Below are positions 53,344 through 64,000 of a stretch of 64,000 bases of DNA, one piece after another. Position 1 is the first letter of the stretch, and each line of letters opens with the position of its first letter. The DNA comes from Bos javanicus (lineage: Eukaryota; Chordata; Mammalia; Artiodactyla; Bovidae), in assembly GCF_032452875.1 (NCBI RefSeq), contig NW_026893634.1, positions 124,001-188,000 on the forward strand, given 5' to 3'. The notes under the pieces are model-generated. The model was not told where the DNA came from, searched no databases, and saw only the letters and a program-made list of their open reading frames with translations. A program made the position numbers and the translations under genes.

Positions 53344-53612
53344 GGGCCTGCTGAGCTGCGTGATTACTGTCTGCTCATCTGCTTGACAATTGCCAGCTGA
53401 GCTGCACGATTCCTGCCTGTCATCTGCTTGACAATTATCAGCTGTGCTGCGTAATTCCTGCCTGCTCAGCTGCTTGATTATTGCCAGCTGAGCAGCATGA
53501 TTCCTCACAGCTGAGTTCCATGATTATTGCCTGCTGACTGTTTGATTCGTGCCTACTCAGCTCTTTGTTTATTGCCTCCAGAGGCACATGATCAGTGTAT
53601 GATAGCAAACAT
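53344..53612 (+). repeat. Island 33 (hybrid, TATCAG variant)
   Basis: GATCAGGG, TATCAGCTG (usually on type A), CAGCTGAG and exit ATCAGTGC (type B). Confidence 0.93.
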
Positions 53613-54682
53613 GATCAGTGCATGATCAGTCACATGATCAGCGCCATTAAGTCACGTGATCACTACATGATAGTCATGTGATCAGTCCATGCTCAGTCAC
53701 GGTATCAGTGCATGATCAGCCACGTGATCAGTGCATGATCAGCCACGTGATCAGTGCATGATAGCCACGTGATCAGTGCATGATCAGTCACGTGATCAGT
53801 GCATGATCAGGCACGTGATCAGTGCATGATCAGCCACGTGATCAGTGCATGATAGCCACGTGATCAGTGCATGATCAGTCACGTGATGGGTGTATGATCA
53901 GTCACGTGACCAGTACATGGTAGCTACATGATCATTGCATGATCAGCCACGTGAGTAGTGCATGATAGCCACGTGATCAGTGCATGATCAGTCACGTGAT
54001 CAGTGCATGATCAGTCACGTGAACAGTGCATGATAAGTCACGTGATCAGTGCATGATCAATTACGTGATCAGTGCATGATCAGTCACGTGATCAGTACAT
54101 GGTAGCTACGTGATCAGTGCATGATCAGCCACGTGATCAGTGCATGATAGCCACGTGATCAGTGCATGATCAGTCACATGATCAGTGTATGATCATCCAC
54201 GTGATCAGTGCATGATCAGTCACGTGATCAGTGCATGATATAGACGTGATCAGTGCATGATCAGTCACGTGATCAGTGCATGATCAGCCACGTGATCAGT
54301 GCATGATAGCCAGTGATGAGTGCATGATAGCCAGTGATCAGTGCATGATCAGTCACGTGATCAGTGCATGATCAGCCACGTGATCAGTGCATGATAGCCA
54401 CGTGATCAGTGCATGATCAGCCACGTGATCAGTGCATGATCAGTCACGTGATCAGTGCATGATCAGCCACGTGATCAGTGCATGATCAGCCACGTGATCA
54501 GTGCATGATCAGCCACGTGATCAGTGCATGATAGCCACGTGATCAGTGCATGATCAGTCACGTGATCAGTGTATGATCAGCCACGTGATCAGTGCATGAT
54601 AGCCACGTGATCAGTGCATGATCAGTCACGTGATCAGTGTATGATCAGCCACGTGAACAGTGCATGCTCAGTCACGTGATCT
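53613..54682 (+). repeat. Array interval 33
   Basis: J, T at 53880 in a CACGTGATGGGTG form (E-box restored), K near 54309, lengthened pre-island run. Confidence 0.9.
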
Positions 54683-54950
54683 GGGCCTGCTGAGCTGCGT
54701 GATTACTGTCTGCTCATCTGCTTGACAATTGCCAGCTGAGCTGCACGATTCCTGCCTGTCATCTGCTTGACAATTGCAGCTGTGCTGCGTAATTCCTGCC
54801 TGCTCAGCTGCTTGATTATTGCCAGCTGAGCAGCATGATTCCTCACACCTGAGTTCCATGATTATTGCCTGCTGACTGTTTGATTCGTGCCTACTCAGCT
54901 CTTTGTTTATTGCCTCCAGAGGCACATGATCAGTGTATGATAGCAAACAT
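54683..54950 (+). repeat. Island 34 (type A, 1-bp deletion)
   Basis: 268 bp: CAATTGCAGCTG lacks one C. GATCTGGG, CACCTGAG, ATCAGCGC. Start of the cleanest alternating A/B stretch. Confidence 0.95.
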
Positions 54951-56771
54951 GATCAGCGCATGATCAGTCACATGATCAGCGCCATTAAGTCACGTGATCA
55001 CTACATGATAGTCATGTGATCAGTCCATGCTCAGTCACGGTATCAGTGCATGATCAGCCACGTGATCAGTGCATGATCAGCCACGTGATCAGTGCATGAT
55101 AGCCACGTGATCAGTGCATGATCAGTCACGTGATCAGTGCATGACCAGGCACGTGATCAGTGCATGATCAGCCACGTGATCAGTGCATGATAGCCACGTG
55201 ATCAGTGCATGATCAGTCACCTGATGGGTGTATGATCAGTCACGTGACCAGTACATGGTAGCTACATGATCATTGCATGATCAGCCACGTGAGTAGTGCA
55301 TGATAGCCACGTGATCAGTGCATGATCAGTCACGTGATCAGTGCATGATCAGTCACGTGATCAGTGCATGATCAGTCACGTGATCAGTGCATGATCAGCC
55401 ACGTGATCAGTGCATGATCAGTCACGTGATCAGTGCATGATCAGCCACGTGATCAGTGCATGATCAGTCATGTGATCAGTGCATGATATAGACGTGATCA
55501 GTGCATGATCAGTCACGTGATCAGTGCATGATAGCCACGTGATCAGTGCATGATCAGTCACGTGATCAGTGCATGATCAGTCACGTGATCAGTGCATGAT
55601 CAGTCACGTGATCAGTGCATGATCAGTCACGTGATCAGTGCATGATCAGCCACGTGATCAGTGCATGATCAGCCACGTGATCAGTGCATGATCAGTCACG
55701 TGATCAGTGCATGATCAGTCACGTGATCAGTGCATGGTAGCTACGTGATCAGTGCATGATCAGCCACGTGATCAGTGCATGATAGCCACGTGATCAGTGC
55801 ATGATCAGTCACGTGATCAGTGCATGATCAGTCACGTGATCAGTGCATGATCAGTCACGTGATCAGTGCATGATCAGTCACGTGATCAGTGCATGATAGC
55901 TACGTGATCATTGCATGATCAGCCACGTGATCAGTGCATGATAGCCACGTGATCAGTGCATGATAGCCACGTGATCAGTGCATGATCAGTCATGTGATAC
56001 GTGTGTGATCAGCCACGTGATCAGTGCATGATATCCACGTGATCAGTGCATGATAGCCACGTGATCAGTGCATGAGAGCCACGTGATCAGTGCATGATCA
56101 GTCACGTGATACATGTGTGATCAGCCACGTGATCAGTGCATGATGAGCCACGTGATCAGTGCATGATCAATTACGTGATCAGTGCATGATCAGTCACGTG
56201 ACCAGTACATGGTTGCTACGTGATCATTGCATGATCAGCCACGTGAGCAGAGCATGATAGCCACGTGATCAGTGCATGATCAGTCACGTGATCAGTACAT
56301 GATCAGTCACGTGAACAGTGCATGATCATTTACGTGATCTGTGCATGATCAGTCACGTGACCAGTATATGGTAGCTACGTGATCATTCCATGACGAGCCA
56401 CGTGAGCAGTGCATGATAGCCACGTGATGTGTGCATGATGAGTTACGTGAGCAGAGTATGATCAGCCACGTGATCAGTGCATGAGTGCCACGTGATCAGT
56501 GCATGATATGTCACGTGACAGGTGTGTGATCAGCCACGTGAACAGTGCATGTTCAGCCACGTGATCAGTGCATGATAGCCACGTGATCAGTGCATGATCA
56601 GTTACGTGAGCAGTGTATGATCAGCCACGTGATCAGTGCATGGTCAGACACGTGAACAGTGTATGATCAGCCACGTGATCAGTGCATGATATCCAAGTGA
56701 TCAGTGCATGATCATCACGTGATCAGTGTATGATCAGCCACGTGAACAGTGCATGCTCAGTCACGTGATCA
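54951..56771 (+). repeat. Array interval 34 (long A arm)
   Basis: J, T at 55218, near-standard monomers, full block D from 55991. Confidence 0.9.
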
Positions 56772-57040
56772 GGGCCTGCTGAGCTGCGTGATTACTGTCT
56801 GCTCATCTGCTTGACAATTGCCAGCTGAGCTGCACGATTCCTGCCTGTCATCTGCTTGACAATTGACAGCTGTGCTGCGTAATTCCTGCCTGCTCAGCTG
56901 CTTGATTATTGCCAGCTGAGCAGCATGATTCCTCACAGCTGAGTTCCATGATTATTGCCTGCTGACTGTATGATTCGTGCCTACTCAGCTCTTTGTTTAT
57001 TGCCTCCAGAGGCACATGATCAGTGTATGATAGCAAACAT
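56772..57040 (+). repeat. Island 35 (type B)
   Basis: GATCAGGG, GACAGCTG, CAGCTGAG, GACTGTATGA, ATCAGTGC. Confidence 0.95.
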
Positions 57041-58111
57041 GATCAGTGCATGATCAGTCACATGATCAGCGCCATTAAGTCACGTGATCACTACATGATA
57101 GTCATGTGATCAGTCCATGCTCAGTCACGGTATCAGTGCATGATCAGCCACGTGATCAGTGCATGATCAGCCAGGTGATCAGTTCATGATAGCTATGTGA
57201 TCAGTGCATGATTTGTCACGTGATCAGTGCATGACCAGGCAGGTGATCAGTGCATGATCAGTCACGTGATCAGTGCATGATCAGTCACGTGATCAGTGCA
57301 TGATCAGTCACGTGATCAGTGCATGATCAGCCACGTGATCAGTGCATGATCAGCCACATGATCAGTGCATGATCAATTACGTGATCAGTGCATGATCAGT
57401 CACGTGACCAGTATATGGTAGCTACGTGATCATTGCATGATCAGCCACGTGAGCAGTGCATGATAGCCACGTGATCAGTGCATGATCAGTCACGTGATCA
57501 GTGCATGATCACTCACGTGATCAGTGCATGATAAGTCACGTGATCAGTGCATGATCAATTACGTGATCAGTGCATGATCAGTCACGTGACCAGTACATGG
57601 TAGCTACGTGATCATTGCATGATCAGCCACGTGATCAGTGCATGATAGCCACGTGATCAGTGCATGATCAGTCGCATGATCAGTGTATGATCATCCGTGA
57701 TCAGTGCATGGGCAGTCATGTGATCAGTGCATGATATAGACGTGATCAGTGCATGATCAGTCTCGTGATCAGTGCATGATCAGCCACGTGATCAGTGCAT
57801 GATAGCCAGTTAATGAGTGCATGATAGCCAGATGATCAGTGCATGATCAGTCACGTGATCAGTGTATGATCAGCCACGTAATCAGTGCATGATAGCCACT
57901 GATCAGTGCATGATCAGCCACGTGATCAGTGCATGATCAGTTACGTGAGCAGTGTATGATCAGCCACGTGATCAGTGCATGGTCAGACACGTGAACAGTG
58001 TATGATCAGCCACGTGATCAGTGCATGATAGCCACGTGATCAGTGCATGATCAGTCACGTGATCAGTGTATGATCAGCCACGTGAACAGTGCATGCTCAG
58101 TCACGTGATCT
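57041..58111 (+). repeat. Array interval 35 (canonical B arm)
   Basis: P1/P2 at 57415/57596, K near 57804 (CCAGTTAATGAG). Length 1071 bp, identical to interval 37. Confidence 0.9.
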
Positions 58112-58380
58112 GGGCCTGCTGAGCTGCGTGATTACTGTCTGCTCATCTGCTTGACAATTGCCAGCTGAGCTGCACGATTCCTGCCTGTCATCTGCTTGAC
58201 AATTATCAGCTGTGCTGCGTAATTCCTGCCTGCTCAGCTGCTTGATTATTGCCAGCTGAGCAGCATGATTCCTCACACCTGAGTTCCATGATTATTGCCT
58301 GCTGACTGTTTGATTCGTGCCTACTCAGCTCTTTGTTTATTGCCTCCAGAGGCACATGATCAGTGTATGATAGCAAACAT
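58112..58380 (+). repeat. Island 36 (type A, TATCAG variant)
   Basis: GATCTGGG, TATCAGCTG, CACCTGAG, ATCAGCGC. Confidence 0.95.
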
Positions 58381-60310
58381 GATCAGCGCATGATCAGTCA
58401 CATGATCAGCGCCATTAAGTCACGTGATCACTACATGATAGTCATGTGATCAGTCCATGCTCAGTCACGGTATCAGTGCATGATCAGCCACGTGATCAGT
58501 GCATGATCAGCCAGGTGATCAGTTCATGATAGCTATGTGATCAGTGCATGATTTGTCACGTGATCTGTGCATGACCAGGCAGGTGATCAGTGCATGATCA
58601 GCCACGTGATCAGTGCATGATAGCCACGTGATCAGTGCATGATCAGTCACCTGATGGGTGTATGATCAGTCACGTGACCAGTACATGGTAGCTACATGAT
58701 CATTGCATGATCAGCCACGTGAGTAGTGCATGATAGCCACGTGATCAGTGCATGATCAGTCACGTGATCAGTGCATGATCAGTCACGTGAACAGTGCATG
58801 ATCAGTCACGTGATCAGTGCATGATCAGCCACGTGATCAGTGCATGATCAGTCACGTGATCAGTGCATGATAGCTACGTGATCAGTGCATGATCAGCCAC
58901 GTGATCAGTGCATGATAGCCACGTGATCAGTGCATGATCAGTCACATGATCAGTGTATGATCATCCACGTGATCAGTGCATGATCAGTCATGTGATCAGT
59001 GCATGATATAGACGTGATCAGTGCATGATCAGTCACGTGATCAGTGCATGATCAGCCACGTGATCAGTGCATGATAGCCAGTGATCAGTGCATGATAGCC
59101 AGTGATCAGTGCATGATCAGTCACGTGATCAGTGCATGATCAGCCACGTGATCAGTGCATGATAGCCACGTGATCAGTGCATGATCAGCCACGTGATCAG
59201 TGCATGATCAGTTACGTGATCAGTGCATGATCAGTCACGTGATCAGTGCATGGTAGCTACGTGATCAGTGCATGATCAGCCACGTGATCAGTGCATGATA
59301 GCCACGTGATCAGTGCATGATCAGTCACGTGATCAGTGCATGATCAGCCACGTGATCAGTGCATGATCAGTCACGTGATCAGTGCATGATCAATTACGTG
59401 ATCAGTGCATGATCAGTCACGTGACCAGTACATGGTAGCTACGTGATCATTGCATGATCAGCCACGTGATCAGTGCATGATAGCCACGTGATCAGTGCAT
59501 GATAGCCACGTGATCAGTGCATGATCAGTCATGTGATACGTGTGTGATCAGCCACGTGATCAGTGCATGATATCCACGTGATCAGTGCATGATAGCCACG
59601 TGATCAGTGCATGAGAGCCACGTGATCAGTGCATGATCAGTCACGTGATACATGTGTGATCAGCCACGTGATCAGTGCATGATGAGCCACGTGATCAGTG
59701 CATGATCAATTACGTGATCAGTGCATGATCAGTCACGTGACCAGTACATGGTTGCTACGTGATCATTGCATGATCAGCCACGTGAGCAGAGCATGATAGC
59801 CACGTGATCAGTGCATGATCAGTCACGTGATCAGTACATGATCAGTCACGTGAACAGTGCATGATCATTTACGTGATCTGTGCATGATCAGTCACGTGAC
59901 CAGTATATGGTAGCTACGTGATCATTCCATGACGAGCCACGTGAGCAGTGCATGATAGCCACGTGATGTGTGCATGATGAGTTACGTGAGCAGAGTATGA
60001 TCAGCCACGTGATCAGTGCATGAGTGCCACGTGATCAGTGCATGATATGTCACGTGACAGGTGTGTGATCAGCCACGTGAACAGTGCATGTTCAGCCACG
60101 TGATCAGTGCATGATAGCCACGTGATCAGTGCATGATCAGTTACGTGAGCAGTGTATGATCAGCCACGTGATCAGTGCATGGTCAGACACGTGAACAGTG
60201 TATGATCAGCCACGTGATCAGTGCATGATATCCAAGTGATCAGTGCATGATCATCACGTGATCAGTGTATGATCAGCCACGTGAACAGTGCATGCTCAGT
60301 CACGTGATCA
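58381..60310 (+). repeat. Array interval 36 (long A arm)
   Basis: J, T at 58648, an internal K-type pair near 59076, full block D from 59530. Confidence 0.9.
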
Positions 60311-60579
60311 GGGCCTGCTGAGCTGCGTGATTACTGTCTGCTCATCTGCTTGACAATTGCCAGCTGAGCTGCACGATTCCTGCCTGTCATCTGCTTGACA
60401 ATTGCCAGCTGTGCTGCGTAATTCCTGCCTGCTCAGCTGCTTGATTATTGCCAGCTGAGCAGCATGATTCCTCACAGCTGAGTTCCATGATTATTGCCTG
60501 CTGACTGTATGATTCGTGCCTACTCAGCTCTTTGTTTATTGCCTCCAGAGGCACATGATCAGTGTATGATAGCAAACAT
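60311..60579 (+). repeat. Island 37 (type B, GACTGTATGA variant)
   Basis: GATCAGGG, CAGCTGAG, GACTGTATGA, ATCAGTGC. Confidence 0.95.
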
Positions 60580-61650
60580 GATCAGTGCATGATCAGTCAC
60601 ATGATCAGCGCCATTAAGTCACGTGATCACTACATGATAGTCATGTGATCAGTCCATGCTCAGTCACGGTATCAGTGCATGATCAGCCACGTGATCAGTG
60701 CATGATCAGCCAGGTGATCAGTTCATGATAGCTATGTGATCAGTGCATGATTTGTCACGTGATCAGTGCATGACCAGGCAGGTGATCAGTGCATGATCAG
60801 TCACGTGATCAGTGCATGATCAGTCACGTGATCAGTGCATGATCAGTCACGTGATCAGTGCATGATCAGCCACGTGATCAGTGCATGATCAGCCACGTGA
60901 TCAGTGCATGATCAATTACGTGATCAGTGCATGATCAGTCACGTGACCAGTACATGGTAGCTACGTGATCATTGCATGATCAGCCACGTGAGCAGTGCAT
61001 GATAGCCACGTGATCAGTGCATGATCAGTCACGTGATCAGTGCATGATCACTCACGTGATCAGTGCATGATAAGTCACGTGATCAGTGCATGATCAATTA
61101 CGTGATCAGTGCATGATCACTCACGTGACCAGTACATGGTAGCTACGTGATCATTGCATGATCAGCCGTGAGCAGTGCATGATAGCCACGTGATCAGTGC
61201 ATGATCAGTCACATGATCAGTGTATGATCATCCACGTGATCAGTGCATGATCAGTCATGTGATCAGTGCATGATATAGACGTGATCAGTGCATGATCAGT
61301 CTCGTGATCAGTGCATGATCAACCACGTGATCAGTGCATGATAGCCAGTTAATGAGTGCATGATAGCCAGATGATCAGTGCATGATCAGTCACGTGATCA
61401 GTGTATGATCAGCCACGTGATCAGTGCATGATAGCCACTGATCAGTGCATGATCAGCCACGTGATCAGTGCATGATCAGTTACGTGAGCAGTGTATGATC
61501 AGCCACGTGATCAGTGCATGGTCAGACACGTGAACAGTGTATGATCAGCCACGTGATCAGTGCATGATAGCCACGTGATCAGTGCATGATCAGTCACGTG
61601 ATCAGTGTATGATCAGCCACGTGAACAGTGCATGCTCAGTCACGTGATCT
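60580..61650 (+). repeat. Array interval 37 (canonical B arm)
   Basis: P1/P2 at 60953/61135, K near 61343. Confidence 0.9.
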
Positions 61651-61919
61651 GGGCCTGCTGAGCTGCGTGATTACTGTCTGCTCATCTGCTTGACAATTGC
61701 CAGCTGAGCTGCACGATTCCTGCCTGTCATCTGCTTGACAATTATCAGCTGTGCTGCGTAATTCCTGCCTGCTCAGCTGCTTGATTATTGCCAGCTGAGC
61801 AGCATGATTCCTCACACCTGAGTTCCATGATTATTGCCTGCTGACTGTTTGATTCGTGCCTACTCAGCTCTTTGTTTATTGCCTCCAGAGGCACATGATC
61901 AGTGTATGATAGCAAACAT
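61651..61919 (+). repeat. Island 38 (type A, TATCAG variant)
   Basis: GATCTGGG, TATCAGCTG, CACCTGAG, ATCAGCGC. Confidence 0.95.
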
Positions 61920-63819
61920 GATCAGCGCATGATCAGTCACATGATCAGCGCCATTAAGTCACGTGATCACTACATGATAGTCATGTGATCAGTCCATGCT
62001 CAGTCACGGTATCAGTGCATGATCAGCCACGTGATCAGTGCATGATCAGCCACGTGATCAGTTCATGATAGCCACGTGATCAGTGCATGATCAGTCACGT
62101 GATCAGTGCATGACCAGGCACGTGATCAGTGCATGATCAGCCACGTGATCAGTGCATGATAGCCACGTGATCAGTGCATGATCAGTCACCTGATGGGTGT
62201 ATGATCAGTCACGTGACCAGTACATGGTAGCTACATGATCATTGCATGATCAGCCACGTGAGTAGTGCATGATAGCCACGTGATCAGTGCATGATCAGTC
62301 ACGTGATCAGTGCATGATCAGTCACGTGATCAGTGCATGATAAGTCACGTGATCAGTGCATGATCAGCCACGTGATCAGTGCATGATCAGTCACGTGATC
62401 AGTGCATGATAGCTACGTGATCAGTGCATGATCAGCCACGTGATCAGTGCATGATAGCCACGTGATCAGTGCATGATCAGTCACATGATCAGTGTATGAT
62501 CATCCACGTGATCAGTGCATGATCAGTCATGTGATCAGTGCATGATATAGACGTGATCAGTGCATGATCAGTCACGTGATCAGTGCATGATCAGCCACGT
62601 GATCAGTGCATGATAGCCAGTGATCAGTGCATGATAGCCAGTGATCAGTGCATGATCAGTCACGTGATCAGTGCATGATCAGCCACGTGATCAGTGCATG
62701 ATAGCCACGTGATCAGTGCATGATCAGCCACGTGATCAGTGCATGATCAGTTACGTGATCAGTGCATGATCAGTCACGTGACCAGTATATGGTAGCTACG
62801 TGATCAGTGCATGATCAGCCACGTGATCAGTGCATGATAGCCACGTGATCAGTGCATGATCAGTCACGTGATCAGTGCATGATCAGCCACGTGATCAGTG
62901 CATGATCAGTCACGTGATCAGTGCATGATCAATTACGTGATCAGTGCATGATCAGTCACGTGACCAGTGCATGATAGTGATCAGATCACGTGATCAGTGC
63001 ATGATAGCCACGTGATCAGTGCATGATAGCCACGTGATCAGTGCATGATCAGTCATGTGATACATCAGTGATCAGTGCATGATATCCACGTGATCAGTGC
63101 ATGATAGCCACGTGATCAGTGCATGAGCCACGTGATCAGTGCATGATCAGTCACGTGATACATGTGTGATCAGCCACGTGATCAGTGCATGATGAGCCAC
63201 GTGATCAGTGCAGATCAATTACGTGATCAGTGCATGATCAGTCACGTGACCAGTACATGGTTGCTACGTGATCATTGCATGATCAGCCACGTGAGCAGTG
63301 CATGATAGCCACGTGATCAGTGCATGATCAGTCACGTGATCAGTACATGATCAGTCACGTGAACAGTGCATGATCATTTACGTGATCTGTGCATGATCAG
63401 TCACGTGACCAGTATATGGTAGCTATGTGATCATTCCATGACGAGCCACGTGAGCAGTGCATGATAGCCACGTGATGTGTGCATGATGAGTTACGTGAGC
63501 AGAGTATGATCAGCCACGTGATCAGTGCATGAGTGCCACGTGATCAGTGCATGATATGTCACGTGACAGGTGTGTGATCAGCCACGTGAACAGTGCATGT
63601 TCAGCCACGTGATCAGTGCATGATAGCCACGTGATCAGTGCATGATCAGTTACGTGAGCAGTGTATGATCAGCCACGTGATCAGTGCATGGTCAGACACG
63701 TGAACAGTGTATGATCAGCCACGTGATCAGTGCATGATATCCAAGTGATCAGTGCATGATCATCACGTGATCAGTGTATGATCAGCCACGTGAACAGTGC
63801 ATGCTCAGTCACGTGATCA
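61920..63819 (+). repeat. Array interval 38 (long A arm)
   Basis: J, T at 62187, K-type pair near 62618, scrambled monomers at about 62970-63075, block D from 63054 (766 bp, with small deletions such as CAGATCAATTACG). Confidence 0.9.
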
Positions 63820-64000
63820 GGGCCTGCTGAGCTGCGTGATTACTGTCTGCTCATCTGCTTGACAATTGCCAGCTGAGCTGCACGATTCCTGCCTGTCATC
63901 TGCTTGACAATTGACAGCTGTGCTGCGTAATTCCTGCCTGCTCAGCTGCTTGATTATTGCCAGCTGAGCAGCATGATTCCTCACAGCTGAGTTCCATGAT
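63820..64000 (+). repeat. Island 39 (type B, cut by the window end)
   Basis: First 181 bp only: GATCAGGG, GACAGCTG, CAGCTGAG. It runs off the window, so the array continues to the right. Confidence 0.95.

Larger units (their letters stand above)
1..64000 (+). repeat. 22-23 bp tandem satellite array spanning the window
   Basis: The window is a continuous head-to-tail array with core CACGTGATCAGTGCATGATC, followed by AGT or AGC (23 bp), or with GATAGC in place of GATCAGC (22 bp). No inverted segment was seen. The monomer has 11 G/C in 23 bases, one CpG (inside CACGTG), and balanced A and T. It consists of two dyads: TCACGTGA, and TGATCA-G-TGCA-TGATCA. TGA stops occur in every monomer on both strands, and because 23 is not a multiple of three they close all six frames. 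Recurrent point variants (CACATG, CATGTG, AATTACGTG, ACCAGTACATGG, GATATAGACG) are arranged in repeated order and define higher-order units. I do not recognise the family; a eukaryotic satellite is the best description. Confidence 0.97.

Noticed and set aside
1..64000. CRISPR array
   Set aside because: Repeats are directly adjacent with no unique spacers, and the unit is a 22-23 bp tandem satellite; no cas genes.
1..64000. Cluster of GATC sites as a bacterial replication origin
   Set aside because: GATC density simply follows the monomer; there are no DnaA boxes, no AT-rich unwinding region and no genes nearby.
1..64000. Telomeric repeats or interstitial telomere sites
   Set aside because: No runs of TTAGGG, TTTAGGG or similar motifs were seen.

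Overview
The whole 64 kb window is one uninterrupted, head-to-tail satellite array. I find no protein-coding gene, RNA gene, transposon or single-copy sequence. A repeat block of this size without genes points to eukaryotic heterochromatin (centromeric, pericentromeric, subtelomeric or sex-chromosome type). I do not recognise the family and cannot name the organism.

Level 1 is a 22-23 bp monomer with the core CACGTGATCAGTGCATGATC. The 23-bp form ends AGT or AGC. The 22-bp form reads GATAGC instead of GATCAGC. Length arithmetic suggests roughly 2,300 of these monomers (estimated, not counted). TGA triplets recur in all six frames, so long reading frames are impossible in the array.

Level 2 is a 269-bp 'island' of very different-looking sequence that occurs 39 times (38 complete, one cut by the window end), always in the same orientation. 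Read in 22-23 bp steps, the island keeps exact register with the array and still shares about half to two thirds of positions with the standard monomer. It therefore looks like a block of old, diverged monomers and not an insertion. A constant junction (block J) follows it, with further diagnostic monomers at fixed distances: mark T (268 bp after type A islands), marks P1 and P2 (374 and 556 bp after type B islands, 182 bp apart), an E-box-less monomer pair K (about 307 bp before type A islands), and a diverged 0.76-0.78 kb block D before type B islands.

Level 3 is a higher-order repeat of about 3.5 kb made of two alternating units: island A plus a long arm of about 2.2 kb ending in block D, then island B with a short unit of about 1.34 kb. 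The clean alternation is at 54.7-64 kb. The period is 3539 bp for two island pairs there, and 3536 bp for two pairs at 42.5-47.8 kb. The rest of the window holds expanded, contracted and hybrid units, with many hybrid breakpoints inside the islands.

Possible functions (dense bHLH/E-box binding array, structural DNA, centromere-type role) are inference only.
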